A stretch of DNA of 64,000 nt from Acidimicrobiaceae bacterium (lineage in GTDB: Bacteria; Actinomycetota; Acidimicrobiia; Acidimicrobiales; RAAP-2). The DNA lies in contig PKXA01000111.1 in the NCBI GenBank assembly GCA_003133325.1, positions 62,001 through 126,000 of the forward strand, in the 5' to 3' direction. The notes beneath the pieces were generated by a model that saw only the letters and a list, made by a program, of their open reading frames with translations, was not told where the DNA came from and made no database searches. Shown in pieces: positions 16,097 to 25,071 of the stretch (position 1 is its first letter; each line of letters starts with the position of its first letter). The position numbers and the translations under genes were made by a program.

Positions 16097-17824
16097 ATGG
16101 CCGAAAGCGCACGCCGGCCGTCGCTGGGACAGCGGGTGGCCGATCTCGCCGGGCTCGCCCACCGGCCCGGGGTCCCGTCCTCACCGACGACACCCCGCAC
16201 CGCGGCTCCCGAGGAGCACGACGTGGTGGTGGTGGGCAGTGGTGCCTCCGCCCTCTCCGCCGCGGCCGGCGCTCTCAGCACCGGCGCCTCGGTGGTGGTG
16301 TGTGAGAAGGGGCCGGTGCCCGGGGGGACGACCGCCTGCTCGGGCGGCGTGGCCCACATCTATGCGAATGCGGTGATGCAGGCGGCCGGGATCGCCGATG
16401 ACCGCCACGAAGCGCTGGCCTATATGGCCCGGGTGGGCTATCCGGGTGCCTACGATCCCGACGCTCCCTGTTGTGGGCTCCTGCCCGAGGCCTACGCGCT
16501 GCTCGAGACGTACTACGACCGGGGGGCCGAGGTGATGGCCCGCCTGGGAGTCCTCGACGCGGTCCACATGAAGGCTCCCTGGTTGGCATGGGACGGCCAG
16601 ATGTTCCCCGACTACTACGAGTTTCCCGAGAACCGGGCCCTGCGGGGACGGGGCATCCAGGCGGTGGCGCCCGACGGCGGAGCCGGCAGCGGGGGTGAGC
16701 TGGTGCGCCAGCTCATGGCCTTCGCCGCCGGCCGGGGCACCGAGGTGCGGCTGGGCAATCGGGTCGTCGACCTGGTGGTGGAGGCCGGCGAGGTGACCGG
16801 GGTGGTGGTGGACGACGGATCGCACTGTCGGACAATCCGGGCCCATGGGGGAGTGGTGTTCGGGTCGGGCGGCTTCGCCCACAGCCCCGAGCTCCGCCAG
16901 CGCTTCCTGCGCGGTCCGGTCGCCGGTGGCTCGGGCACCCCATCGAATACCGGCGATCTGGTGGGGATCGGGGTGCGGGTCGGTGCCGAGTTCGGTGCCA
17001 TGCAGAACGGATGGTGGAACCAACAGGTACTCGAGGCCGTCGACGACTACGCCACCTCGGTGCTCGATGTCTGGTCGATGCCCGGCGACGGCATGCTGAT
17101 GGTCAACCGGTTCGGGGTCCGGGCCATCGGCGAGAAGCGGGAGTACGAGTCGCGCGGGCGGGTGCACCACGTATTCGCGGACGACGAATACGTGAATCGG
17201 GTGATGTTCATGGTCTATGACCGACGGACGGCTGAACGCTACGGGGGCCGGTACCCGATCCCGCCGGTGGGAGCGGTGGCCGATCACGTGGTCACCGGCT
17301 CGGGGGTCCTCGGCCTGGCCGAGGCCCTGGGCCAACGGCTCCGCAGTCGGTCGAGGGCGGCCATGCCCGCCGGGATCGCTCCGGTGGACCTGTCTCCCGG
17401 GTTCGCCGAGACCCTCACCGCCACCATCACGAAGTTCAATTTCATGGCCGAACAGGGGAGGGACGACGACTTCGGTCGGGGCTCGAAGGCTGTCGAGTTC
17501 GCCTTCCACGGTCCCCGCGCCGCGGACAATCACCTGCCCAACGCCCTCATGCACCCCCTCGATCTCGAGGGTCAGCTGTATGCCATCTCCCTGGTCGGCA
17601 CCACCTTCGATACCAACAGTGGACCTCGCATCGGCACCCAGGGTCGGATTCTGGGCACGGCTGGGCCCATCGGGGGCCTCTACGGAGCGGGAAACTGTGT
17701 CGACGGAGTGTTCGGGGAGGGCTACCCGGGCGGCGGATCGACCATAGGCCCGGGCATGGTGTTCGGGTTCCTGGCCGGGGCGCACGCCGGGGCGCGGTCA
17801 TCCCGCGTCGGCAGCCTCCGATGA
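16097..17824 (+). CDS. FAD-dependent oxidoreductase of the 3-ketosteroid dehydrogenase / fumarate reductase family
   Basis: 575 aa. The dinucleotide-binding motif VVVGSGASALSAAAGAL lies near residue 38, followed by GGTTACSGGVAHIY and, at the C-terminus, GLYGAGNCVDGVFGEGYPGG with STIGPGMVFGFLAG, the closing FAD segment of the KstD/FRD-like family. Members dehydrogenate 3-ketosteroid A rings (delta-1 or delta-4) or reduce double bonds. The extra 35 N-terminal residues are Pro/Ala-rich. The stop overlaps the next gene by 4 bp (ATGA). I call the family with confidence, but a steroid substrate is only suggested by the Rieske oxygenase two genes downstream. Confidence 0.87.
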   Translation: MAESARRPSLGQRVADLAGLAHRPGVPSSPTTPRTAAPEEHDVVVVGSGASALSAAAGALSTGASVVVCEKGPVPGGTTACSGGVAHIYANAVMQAAGIADDRHEALAYMARVGYPGAYDPDAPCCGLLPEAYALLETYYDRGAEVMARLGVLDAVHMKAPWLAWDGQMFPDYYEFPENRALRGRGIQAVAPDGGAGSGGELVRQLMAFAAGRGTEVRLGNRVVDLVVEAGEVTGVVVDDGSHCRTIRAHGGVVFGSGGFAHSPELRQRFLRGPVAGGSGTPSNTGDLVGIGVRVGAEFGAMQNGWWNQQVLEAVDDYATSVLDVWSMPGDGMLMVNRFGVRAIGEKREYESRGRVHHVFADDEYVNRVMFMVYDRRTAERYGGRYPIPPVGAVADHVVTGSGVLGLAEALGQRLRSRSRAAMPAGIAPVDLSPGFAETLTATITKFNFMAEQGRDDDFGRGSKAVEFAFHGPRAADNHLPNALMHPLDLEGQLYAISLVGTTFDTNSGPRIGTQGRILGTAGPIGGLYGAGNCVDGVFGEGYPGGGSTIGPGMVFGFLAGAHAGARSSRVGSLR

Positions 17825-18453
17825 AACTCGCCTATCGGGACAGTGGCGCAGTTGTCCCGGGAGTTCCGGGAATTCCCGCGGTCGTCTTCCACCGCGACGG
17901 CATGACTTCGATCGACGAACTCTCCGGGGTGGCGGTGGCCAGCGGCATGGTCGGACGGGTGGTGGCCCCCTACGGCGACTACGCCTTCTACCCGAGCGGG
18001 ATGGAGGTCGGAGGTATCTGTTGGTACCGGGCTCTACCCGGGTCCTTGGGGACCGACCCCATCTCCCTCACCCGGGCGGTGGTGCAGGCCGGTGATCTCC
18101 TCGACGACCTCGACCTCGACCGCCCGGTGCTCATCGGCTGGGGACAGGGAGGGGTGGTGGCCCTGGGGGCCGGCCTGCTCCGGCCCGATCGGGTGGGCTC
18201 GGTGATCTGTGTGGATGCTCTGTCCGAGCACTTCGATCTTCTGCCGGCCCCTGCGCTCACCGCCGACCCGGCTCCGCCGGTGCTCCTGGCCATCACCGAC
18301 CCGGACGGGGGCCCGACCCTCACCGATCAACAGGCGCGACTCGCCGGCCATGGCATCACCTCGGCCACCTGGCAGTGGTCGGGTGGGGGCACCGGAGAGG
18401 ACCGGGACTCGGCGATGGCCGAACGGATCGGGCAGTGGCTCGAGGATGGCTAG
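17821..18453 (+). CDS. Alpha/beta-hydrolase-like protein lacking the nucleophile serine
   Basis: 210 aa with the short carboxylesterase/phospholipase layout: VLIGWGQGGVVALGAGLL near residue 103 is the nucleophile-elbow strand-turn-helix, then SVICVDALSEHFD and LLAITDPDGGPTL for the acid region. The elbow reads G-W-G-Q-G, so Gly108 stands where the catalytic Ser should be, and no His follows in a good GxxH context near the C-terminus. It is probably non-catalytic or works by another mechanism. It is translationally coupled to the flavoprotein (ATGA overlap) and followed 18 bp later by the Rieske oxygenase, so the three genes form an operon. Confidence 0.7.
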   Translation: MKLAYRDSGAVVPGVPGIPAVVFHRDGMTSIDELSGVAVASGMVGRVVAPYGDYAFYPSGMEVGGICWYRALPGSLGTDPISLTRAVVQAGDLLDDLDLDRPVLIGWGQGGVVALGAGLLRPDRVGSVICVDALSEHFDLLPAPALTADPAPPVLLAITDPDGGPTLTDQQARLAGHGITSATWQWSGGGTGEDRDSAMAERIGQWLEDG

Positions 18454-18471
18454 TGCAGAGTGGGGTCGGCG

Positions 18472-19842
18472 ATGACCACCACGCCGGTGCCGGACCTCAA
18501 TGGGGGTCTCGAGGTGCCTGACCATTGGCGATTGGGCACGGCGTTCGTGCCCAAGGGCCGCTATCTCGACTCCGAGTTCCTCGGTCTCGAGCTCGAACGC
18601 CTCTTCCCCCGGACGTGGTTGAACGCCTGCCGGCACGACGAGGTGGAGCGGGTCGGGCAGTACGTCAACTTCGAGATCGGGGACCAGTCGGTAGTGGTGG
18701 TCCGGACCGAGGCCGGGCTGAAGGCGTACCTCAACGCCTGTCGCCACCGCGGGACCCGGCTGGTGAACGGGCAGGGCCGGATGGCCGAGTTCCGCTGCCC
18801 GTTCCACGCCTGGCGTTGGAATCTCGACGGGTCACTCAAGTATCAGGCCGACGCCGAGCACTTCGTTCCGCGGCCGGCCGAGGAGATCTGCCTGGCCGAG
18901 TGCCGGATCGGGACGTGGGGAGGATGGGTCTTCATCAACCTGGACGGCGGTGCCGAGCCGCTGGAGGACTTCCTCGACCCGCTGCCGGAACGGCTGGACG
19001 GCTTCAAACTCGAGGACATGCGGATCGCCTGGTACAAGTCGGTCATCCTCCCGGCCAACTGGAAGACGGCTCTCGACGCCTTCATCGAGAGTTGGCACGT
19101 CCCGGGCACCCACCCCCAACTCCTCCGTCCCGACAAGCACGCGACGCCACCGACGATCACCGAGTGCCGGCAGTACGGCTCCACCTTCAACGAGCTCTTC
19201 CGGCTGCACTCGCGGCATGCGGACCTCTTCCGGTACGGCCCGGATGGCGACTCGAGCAAGCTCCGTGCCGGGTACCGGGCCGATCCCGAGGCGATCTACC
19301 GGAACATCGAGTACTCGCTGCGTGAGCTCGGCGCGCTCTACCTGAAGTCCGATCTGGCCGCCGCGGCCGAGTTGCGGATCACCGAGGGAGGGGACGGCCC
19401 AACGGGCAACGCCATCTACCAGCAGCTCCGCCGACAGCATGCCCGGGCCGCGGGCATCGACTACCCCGAGCTCACCGACGAGCAGTTGAAAGGGGCCATG
19501 TACGACTGGCACGTGTTCCCCAACAGTGTGTTCCTCATCGATATGGGCTGTTGCCTCACCTACCGGGCCAGACCCAACGGTGGCGACCCGGACAGCTGCA
19601 TCTTCGACGTGCAGGGTCTCGAGCTCCCACCGGCCGACGGCCTGCCCACCGCCTCGCCCCAGATCTTCGGTGACTGGCGGGACGGGAACATGGGAGAGAT
19701 CCTCAGCCAGGATTTCTCCAACATGTCGGAGGTGACCGCCGGGATGCACTCCCGGGGGTACGACGGTCATCGTCTGAATACGGCACAGGAGATGACGATC
19801 TGGAACTATCACCGGGCCATGGACGGCTACCTGTTCAGCTGA
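18472..19842 (+). CDS. Rieske non-heme iron ring-hydroxylating oxygenase, alpha subunit
   Basis: 456 aa. The Rieske cluster ligands are NACRHRGTRLV near residue 85 and FRCPFHAWRW near 105 (CxH...CxxH). The catalytic-domain iron site shows in ALDAFIESWHVPGTHPQLL near residue 200, with two His spaced five apart. Such oxygenases hydroxylate aromatic or steroid rings using electrons from a reductase. No beta subunit or reductase gene is adjacent; the ferredoxins at 3.9 and 33.4 kb are not Rieske-type. The start chosen is ATG; an in-frame GTG four codons earlier is possible. Genes upstream (flavoprotein, hydrolase-like) are probably co-transcribed. Confidence 0.9.
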   Translation: MTTTPVPDLNGGLEVPDHWRLGTAFVPKGRYLDSEFLGLELERLFPRTWLNACRHDEVERVGQYVNFEIGDQSVVVVRTEAGLKAYLNACRHRGTRLVNGQGRMAEFRCPFHAWRWNLDGSLKYQADAEHFVPRPAEEICLAECRIGTWGGWVFINLDGGAEPLEDFLDPLPERLDGFKLEDMRIAWYKSVILPANWKTALDAFIESWHVPGTHPQLLRPDKHATPPTITECRQYGSTFNELFRLHSRHADLFRYGPDGDSSKLRAGYRADPEAIYRNIEYSLRELGALYLKSDLAAAAELRITEGGDGPTGNAIYQQLRRQHARAAGIDYPELTDEQLKGAMYDWHVFPNSVFLIDMGCCLTYRARPNGGDPDSCIFDVQGLELPPADGLPTASPQIFGDWRDGNMGEILSQDFSNMSEVTAGMHSRGYDGHRLNTAQEMTIWNYHRAMDGYLFS

Positions 19843-19850
19843 TTGCCTGC

Positions 19851-19870
19851 CACCGTGGCTCACCGTGGCT
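19851..19870. repeat. 10-bp tandem duplication after the Rieske gene
   Basis: caccgtggct is repeated exactly twice, 8 bp after the Rieske oxygenase stop. Each copy contains the palindrome CCACCGTGG. Significance unclear; it may be part of a transcript end or a recent slip duplication. Confidence 0.4.
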
Positions 19871-19930
19871 CATGTACATCCATCCACGGGTCCCGCCAGA
19901 TTATCGGGCCGCGACCCGCAAGTTCGGGGC

Positions 19931-19951
19931 ACTGAAAGTGTTCCTTTCAGT
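19931..19951. promoter_or_regulatory. Perfect 8-bp inverted repeat, candidate operator of the Liv-type operon
   Basis: ACTGAAAG-TGTTC-CTTTCAGT is an exact 8-bp dyad with a 5-bp spacer, AT-rich compared with its surroundings and about 60 bp before the start of the transporter lipoprotein. It has the size of a dimeric regulator site. It could also act as a hairpin at the end of the Rieske operon, but it has no T-tract. Confidence 0.5.
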
Positions 19952-20012
19952 AGGTCGAGGGCAAGGTGATAGGCAGTACCGGCTCGTGGTACTTGGCCAA
20001 TGGGGGGGATCC

Positions 20013-21560
20013 GTGCGCAGGGACAGTCGAAACCAGGGGGCTACAAGTCGCACCGGGCTCGTGGTCGTGCTGGTGGTGGCCATCGTCGCCACCGCCTGCG
20101 GGGCCAGGGTGGCAGCCTACGAGCCATCGATAGCGGGCACGGGCGGATCCTCGGCCCAGGCCGGTGGGGCCCAGGCCGGCGGGGTCACCACTGCCACCGG
20201 GTTGAGTGGTGCCGGCGGAGTGGGAAGCGGAGGCGGGACTGCGGGCGGAGCGACAGGGTCCGGGGCAACTGGTTCGGGCGGGGCCGGGCAGGCTTCGGGC
20301 GGACCCACCGGCCCGGCGGCCAAATCGCCGGTGTCGCCGACATCGACCGGGTTCGACTTCTCGCCCCATGCCGAGGCGGCCGCTTGTCCGGGTACGGCGG
20401 GCAATGGCGCGTCGGATGTGGGTGTCACCGCGTCACAGCTGACATTCGGCAATGTGAGCGGTTTGACAGGTCCGCTCAGCGGGAGCTTCAGCCAGGGTGC
20501 CCAAGGCGTTCAGGCACTCTTTTCGGCGGTCAACGCAGCCGGCGGGATCTGCGGACGCAAGCTGGCCCTCGATGCCGAGGACGACAAACAGAACGCCTCG
20601 ACCAACGCCTCGGATGTGGCTGACCTGGTTCCCAAGGTGTTGGCCTTCGTGGGCTCGACCTCCGATGCCGACAACGGAGGCGTGCCGGGAATGACCCAGG
20701 CCAACGTGCCCGACGTCGGATTCGCCATCAACTGCGACCGCAGTGAGTCGCCGGTCTACTGGTCGCCGGCCGGGGGGAGCTGCAATCAACCCCAGGGTGC
20801 CGGCGGGCCGTACTACGTCAGCAACTCCATCTTCACGCTGGCCAAACAGGGGGGGTACTTCCCGACCAAGATGGCGTTCCTCTCCTACGCGATTGCCATC
20901 AGTACCCAGGCGGCCCAACAGTTCGAGTACGTCTACAAGGCCATGGGTGGGACGGTGTGTTACTCCGACTTCGCGGTGTCCCCGGCGACGGCGTCGCTGG
21001 AGAGCGATGTGGTCGCCATGCAACAGGCCGGCTGCAACGGCTCGTTCGACACCATGGACGTCACCGGCAATGTCAAGTTGCTCCAGGCCATGCAGCAGCT
21101 GTCCTACCGCCCGCCCTACGTGGCCGCTACCTTCGACGCCTACACCCCTGACATGATCACCAAAGCCGGCCAGAGTGCCGCCCAGGGACTCATCGTCGGG
21201 TTGCCGTTCGTGCCGCTAGCCGAATCTCAGCCGATGGTGCAGCTCTACCAACAACAGCTCGCCACCTACGAGCCGGGCAACCTACCCAGCGGCTTCGGCT
21301 TCCTCGCCTGGGAGGCGGCCCAGATGCTGATGTACGCCCTGATCCAGAGCGGACACTCTCCGACCCGGGCTTCCATCGTGAAGATCTTCAGCTCCCTCCA
21401 GAACTGGACCGGAGGCGGCGCCCTGGGCGGCTACACACCCAGCGGGCGGGGCGTCTACACCTGTGACGTGGACGTGACGGTGAAGGGGTCGTCCTTCGTG
21501 CGAAAGGCACCTTCATCGGGCATCTACTGTGGTGGGCAGGCGGCGAAGGCGTCGTCGTGA
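20013..21560 (+). CDS. Branched-chain-amino-acid-type ABC transporter substrate-binding lipoprotein
   Basis: 515 aa from the GTG following GGGGGGGAT; the track's longer start adds an implausible N-terminus. A signal sequence (LVVVLVVAIVATAC, near residue 19-30) ends in a lipoprotein-type Cys, then a 75-residue Gly/Ala/Ser-rich linker leads to a type I periplasmic-binding domain (TFGNVSGLTGPLSGSFSQG, AVNAAGGICGRKLAL, LVPKVLAFVGSTSDAD). It should tether outside the membrane and capture the transporter substrate. The LivK/Leu-binding family in such actinobacteria often binds hydrophobic carboxylates, not only amino acids; given the catabolic neighbours that is plausible here. First gene of a six-gene coupled operon. 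Confidence 0.9.
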   Translation: MRRDSRNQGATSRTGLVVVLVVAIVATACGARVAAYEPSIAGTGGSSAQAGGAQAGGVTTATGLSGAGGVGSGGGTAGGATGSGATGSGGAGQASGGPTGPAAKSPVSPTSTGFDFSPHAEAAACPGTAGNGASDVGVTASQLTFGNVSGLTGPLSGSFSQGAQGVQALFSAVNAAGGICGRKLALDAEDDKQNASTNASDVADLVPKVLAFVGSTSDADNGGVPGMTQANVPDVGFAINCDRSESPVYWSPAGGSCNQPQGAGGPYYVSNSIFTLAKQGGYFPTKMAFLSYAIAISTQAAQQFEYVYKAMGGTVCYSDFAVSPATASLESDVVAMQQAGCNGSFDTMDVTGNVKLLQAMQQLSYRPPYVAATFDAYTPDMITKAGQSAAQGLIVGLPFVPLAESQPMVQLYQQQLATYEPGNLPSGFGFLAWEAAQMLMYALIQSGHSPTRASIVKIFSSLQNWTGGGALGGYTPSGRGVYTCDVDVTVKGSSFVRKAPSSGIYCGGQAAKASS

Positions 21561-23587
21561 GCCAGTACTGGCCGTTCATCATCATCGGCTTGTTCACCGG
21601 GAGTATCTACGGGCTGGCGGCCATGGGTGTGGTCCTGACCTACAAGACGGTCGGGGTCTTCAACTTCGCCTACGGCGCCATCGCCATGTTCTGCGCCTTC
21701 ACCTACTGGCAGCTGCACGACTCCTGGGGCCTGACCGCCTGGGTGGCCATGCCCATCCTGTTTCTGGTGGTGGCCCCGCTGCTCGGTGTTGCCCTCGAAG
21801 CCCTCTACCGTCCCCTGGCTGGACTGTCGGCCGAGGTCCTCATCGTGGTGAGTGTGGGCGTGCTGGCGGCGCTCGGGGCGGTGGTGCCGATCATTTACGG
21901 AAAACAGGACCGCACCCTCCAGCCCATCTTCCCCACCTCGACCTTCGCCCTGGGGTCCCATTTCCATGTGGGCTATGACCAGCTGGGCACCTTGGTGATC
22001 TCGCTGGCGGTGGCGGCCCTCCTCTGGGCCCTGTTGCGCCACACCCGGTTCGGCACCTCTACCCGGGCGGCGGTGGACAATCCGGATCTGGCCGACATGG
22101 TGGGTGTCCACGGTGACAATGTCCGCCGTTCAGCCTGGATCCTCTCCGTCATGTTCGCCGCCCTGGTCGGCATCCTCATCAGCCCGACCCAGGGCCTCGA
22201 CGTGAATCAACTGGTGCTGGTGGTGATCTACGCCTTCGCCCCCGCGGTTTTCGGGCGGTTGGTCAGCCTCCCGCTGGCCTACATCGGCGCCCTGGTGCTG
22301 GGGGTGGTCGTCAGCCTGCTGTCCAAATATGCCAACTCGGGCACGGTGGCCAATCTCGAAGCGGCCGTGCCCTACCTGGCCCTGTTCGCTCTCCTGATCA
22401 TCATGGGCGGACGCTTGAAAGAGGCCGGCGCCTCGTCCCGGCGGTTGTCGGTGTCGACCCGCAGTGGGGGCGGATCGGGGGGTGCCGGAGCGGTCCGGGC
22501 CCGACACTGGGTGGTCGGGGTTCTGGGGTGGCGACTACGTCTCGACCGCAGTCTGGCCCTCGGTCTGGTCGGCTTTGCCCTGGCCCTGTTCATTCCCCTG
22601 GCCGTGCCCGGGCCCCGACTCATCGACATCACCTTCGCCGTCGTCTATGGGTTGGTGGCCCTCACCCTGGTGGTGCTCACCGGGTGGGCCGGGCAGATCT
22701 CCCTGGCCCAGTTCGCCTTCGTGGGTGTGGGTGCGTTCACCGCCGGTCACCTCTCCGGATCCCACGGACAGCACTTCCTGTTGGCCGTGCTGGTCGCCAT
22801 GCTGGTGGCCGCCCCGCTCGGGATCCTGGTTGGGCTGCCCTCCTTGCGGCTGTCCGGCCTCTACCTGGCCCTGGCCACCTTGGCCTTCGCCCTCATCATG
22901 GACAATGTGGTGTTCAACCGGGGTGACGTGAGCGGGGGCCTGACCGGCATCACCGTGCCCCGTCCGAAGATCTTCGGGTTGTCGTTCACCGGACGGGCCA
23001 GCCTCTATGAACTGGCGCTGGTGGTGTTCGGAGTGGTGGCCGTCGCCGCCTATGCCATACGGCTGGGCCCGATCGGCCGCCGGTTGCAGATCGTGCGCGA
23101 CTCACCGTTGGCCGCCTCCACCCTCGGAGTCAACCTGACGGTGACCAAGCTGGTGGTCTTCGCCGTCTGCGGCATGGTGGCCGCACTCGGTGGCACCTTT
23201 TACGGCGCGTTACAGCAGGCCGTCACCCCCTTCGATTTCATGTGGTCGACCTCGTTGACCCTGCTTCTGCTGGTGGTACTGGGCGGCCGATCGCTCATCA
23301 GCGGCGCGCTGATCGCCGGGGCCGTCTACGGCGTGGAGCAGCTGCCCATCCCGGCCAGCGTGAACCAGTACTTCCCGCTGGCCATTGCCCTCGGGGTCAT
23401 AGCCCTGGCCCAGGAGCCAGAGGGAACCGTGGCCCTGGCCCGGCGCGAAGCCCGTCGGGTCATGACCGTGTTGCGTCCTCTGCCGCGTCGTAGCGTTGGA
23501 GGGGGCCACCAGATTCCGATGACCTCCGGCCCCGACGTGGCCGTTGCGGCAGGCAGCTCACCCATGGGGAGTGGTCATGGCCACTGA
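21557..23587 (+). CDS. Fused LivH-LivM type ABC transporter permease
   Basis: 676 aa, twice a usual permease. The first half (YGLAAMGVVLTYKTVGVFNF to about residue 290) is LivH-like and the second (LVALTLVVLTGWAGQISLAQ onward from about 370) is LivM-like with the typical FVGVGAFTAGHLSG segment. A soluble Ser/Gly-rich linker of about 60 residues joins them. Starts at a GTG that overlaps the lipoprotein stop (GTGA) and overlaps the ATPase gene by 11 bp. It would form the whole membrane channel as one chain. Single-chain LivHM fusions are known in Actinobacteria, so this is unusual rather than new. Confidence 0.92.
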   Translation: MSQYWPFIIIGLFTGSIYGLAAMGVVLTYKTVGVFNFAYGAIAMFCAFTYWQLHDSWGLTAWVAMPILFLVVAPLLGVALEALYRPLAGLSAEVLIVVSVGVLAALGAVVPIIYGKQDRTLQPIFPTSTFALGSHFHVGYDQLGTLVISLAVAALLWALLRHTRFGTSTRAAVDNPDLADMVGVHGDNVRRSAWILSVMFAALVGILISPTQGLDVNQLVLVVIYAFAPAVFGRLVSLPLAYIGALVLGVVVSLLSKYANSGTVANLEAAVPYLALFALLIIMGGRLKEAGASSRRLSVSTRSGGGSGGAGAVRARHWVVGVLGWRLRLDRSLALGLVGFALALFIPLAVPGPRLIDITFAVVYGLVALTLVVLTGWAGQISLAQFAFVGVGAFTAGHLSGSHGQHFLLAVLVAMLVAAPLGILVGLPSLRLSGLYLALATLAFALIMDNVVFNRGDVSGGLTGITVPRPKIFGLSFTGRASLYELALVVFGVVAVAAYAIRLGPIGRRLQIVRDSPLAASTLGVNLTVTKLVVFAVCGMVAALGGTFYGALQQAVTPFDFMWSTSLTLLLLVVLGGRSLISGALIAGAVYGVEQLPIPASVNQYFPLAIALGVIALAQEPEGTVALARREARRVMTVLRPLPRRSVGGGHQIPMTSGPDVAVAAGSSPMGSGHGH

Positions 23588-24368
23588 GACCGGGTGGGAG
23601 GAGCCGGTGCTGCGGGCCACCGACATCACCATGCGCTTCGGAGGGCTCATCGCCCTCGATGACGTCTCACTCGAAGTACCGGCCGGGCGCATCGTCGGTC
23701 TCATCGGTCCCAATGGGGCCGGGAAGACCACCATGTTCAACGTGCTCACCGGGCTCCAAGAGCCGACCCGGGGGCGTGTCGACTACCTCGGCGACAACAT
23801 CTCGCGCTGGCCGCCCCATCGGCGCGGACGCGCCGGTATCGCCCGGACCTTCCAGCGGCTGGCCCTCTTCAGCCGGCTCAGCGTTCACGACAACCTGGTG
23901 GCCAGTTGGGAGTCATCACACCCCGGCGCCGTGCTCGGCCGGAACCGGGCCAAGCGGATCGAGCGGGTGGCCGAGGTGATGGGGTTGTTGGACCTCTGGC
24001 CGGTGGCCGACCGGATGGCCGGGGAGCTGTCGACCGGGAAGGGACGCATGGTCGAGTTGGGACGGGCATTGTGCACCGATCCCCGGGTACTGCTGCTCGA
24101 CGAGCCCGGGTCGGGACTCGACGCCAACGAGACGGCCGCATTCAGTGCGGTGCTCCGGGCCGTGGTGTCGGATGGCGGCGACCGACATCCCGACGTGGCA
24201 CCACCCGCCATCTTGATGGTCGAGCACGACATGGCCCTGGTGATGGACGTCTGCTCCTCTCTCACCGTCCTCGATTTCGGCAGGGTCATCGCCCGCGGCA
24301 CGCCGAGCCAAGTCCGCGCCGACGCCAACGTGCGTGCCGCCTATCTCGGAGATGCCAGTGCCGTCTGA
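23577..24368 (+). CDS. ABC transporter ATP-binding protein, LivG type
   Basis: 263 aa. Walker A GPNGAGKTTMF near residue 45, Walker B VLLLDEPGSGLD near 170, and the switch His in MVEHDMALVMD near 220. The signature loop reads ELSTGKGRMVELGRAL rather than LSGGQ, a common LivG variant. The LivG-type FQRLALFSRLSVHDNLV segment is present. Start is the ATG inside the end of the permease gene; the track start 11 codons earlier lacks support. Pairs with the next gene to power the fused permease. Confidence 0.92.
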   Translation: MATETGWEEPVLRATDITMRFGGLIALDDVSLEVPAGRIVGLIGPNGAGKTTMFNVLTGLQEPTRGRVDYLGDNISRWPPHRRGRAGIARTFQRLALFSRLSVHDNLVASWESSHPGAVLGRNRAKRIERVAEVMGLLDLWPVADRMAGELSTGKGRMVELGRALCTDPRVLLLDEPGSGLDANETAAFSAVLRAVVSDGGDRHPDVAPPAILMVEHDMALVMDVCSSLTVLDFGRVIARGTPSQVRADANVRAAYLGDASAV

Positions 24369-25071
24369 ACCTGCGCTCGAGCTGGATGGCGTCTCGGTCT
24401 CCTATGCCGGGCTCAGGGCATTGCACAATGTCTCCATGGTCGTGCCCCAAGGGGCGGCGGTGGCCCTGTTGGGCGCCAACGGAGCGGGGAAGAGCACCAT
24501 GTTGCGCACCATCTCCGGGGTGATCCGGGCCGAGGGAGGCCGGATCCGCGTGCACGGCCAGCGGATCGAGCGCCGACCCGCCTACCGGATCGCCCGGATG
24601 GGAGTGGTGCACGTTCCCGAGGGCCGCGGTGTCTTCCCGAGTCTCACCGTGCGTGAGAATCTCCTCATGGCCACCTCGGCCATGAGCGGTGCGGTCGACC
24701 CGGTGGAAGAGGGCACTGAGCTCTTCCCGGCGCTCGGGAACCGGCTGGCCCAAATCGCCGGCAGCCTCTCGGGAGGCGAGCAGCAGATGCTGGCCCTGGC
24801 CCGAGCGCTGATGGCCAAGCCCAAGGTGCTCATGGTGGATGAGATCAGCATGGGATTGGCCCCTATCATCGTCGGCCAGTTGTTCGAGACCCTGAGGGAG
24901 CGGGTGGCCACGGGGATTAGCCTGTTGATCGTCGAGCAGTACGTGGAAGCCGCATTGGGGATGGCTGATTACGCCTACGTGATGGACAAGGGTGTCATTG
25001 TGGATGTGGGCGAGCCGGCGGACCTCCGGCGACGAGGACTGGTCACCGCGTATCTGGGAGGTGCGGCGTGA
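24352..25071 (+). CDS. ABC transporter ATP-binding protein, LivF type
   Basis: 239 aa. Walker A GANGAGKSTMLRTISG near residue 37, canonical signature SLSGGEQQMLALARAL near 138, Walker B VLMVDEISMGLAP and the switch His replaced by Gln in LIVEQYVEAAL, as usual for LivF. FPSLTVRENLLMA identifies the LivF branch. It starts 17 bp inside the preceding gene and its stop overlaps the next gene (GTGA). It is the second ATPase of the transporter. Confidence 0.92.
   Translation: MPVPSEPALELDGVSVSYAGLRALHNVSMVVPQGAAVALLGANGAGKSTMLRTISGVIRAEGGRIRVHGQRIERRPAYRIARMGVVHVPEGRGVFPSLTVRENLLMATSAMSGAVDPVEEGTELFPALGNRLAQIAGSLSGGEQQMLALARALMAKPKVLMVDEISMGLAPIIVGQLFETLRERVATGISLLIVEQYVEAALGMADYAYVMDKGVIVDVGEPADLRRRGLVTAYLGGAA

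Noticed and set aside
16181-17785. 534-aa minus-strand ORF
   Set aside because: Antisense shadow of the FAD oxidoreductase; composition is biased and no domain is visible.
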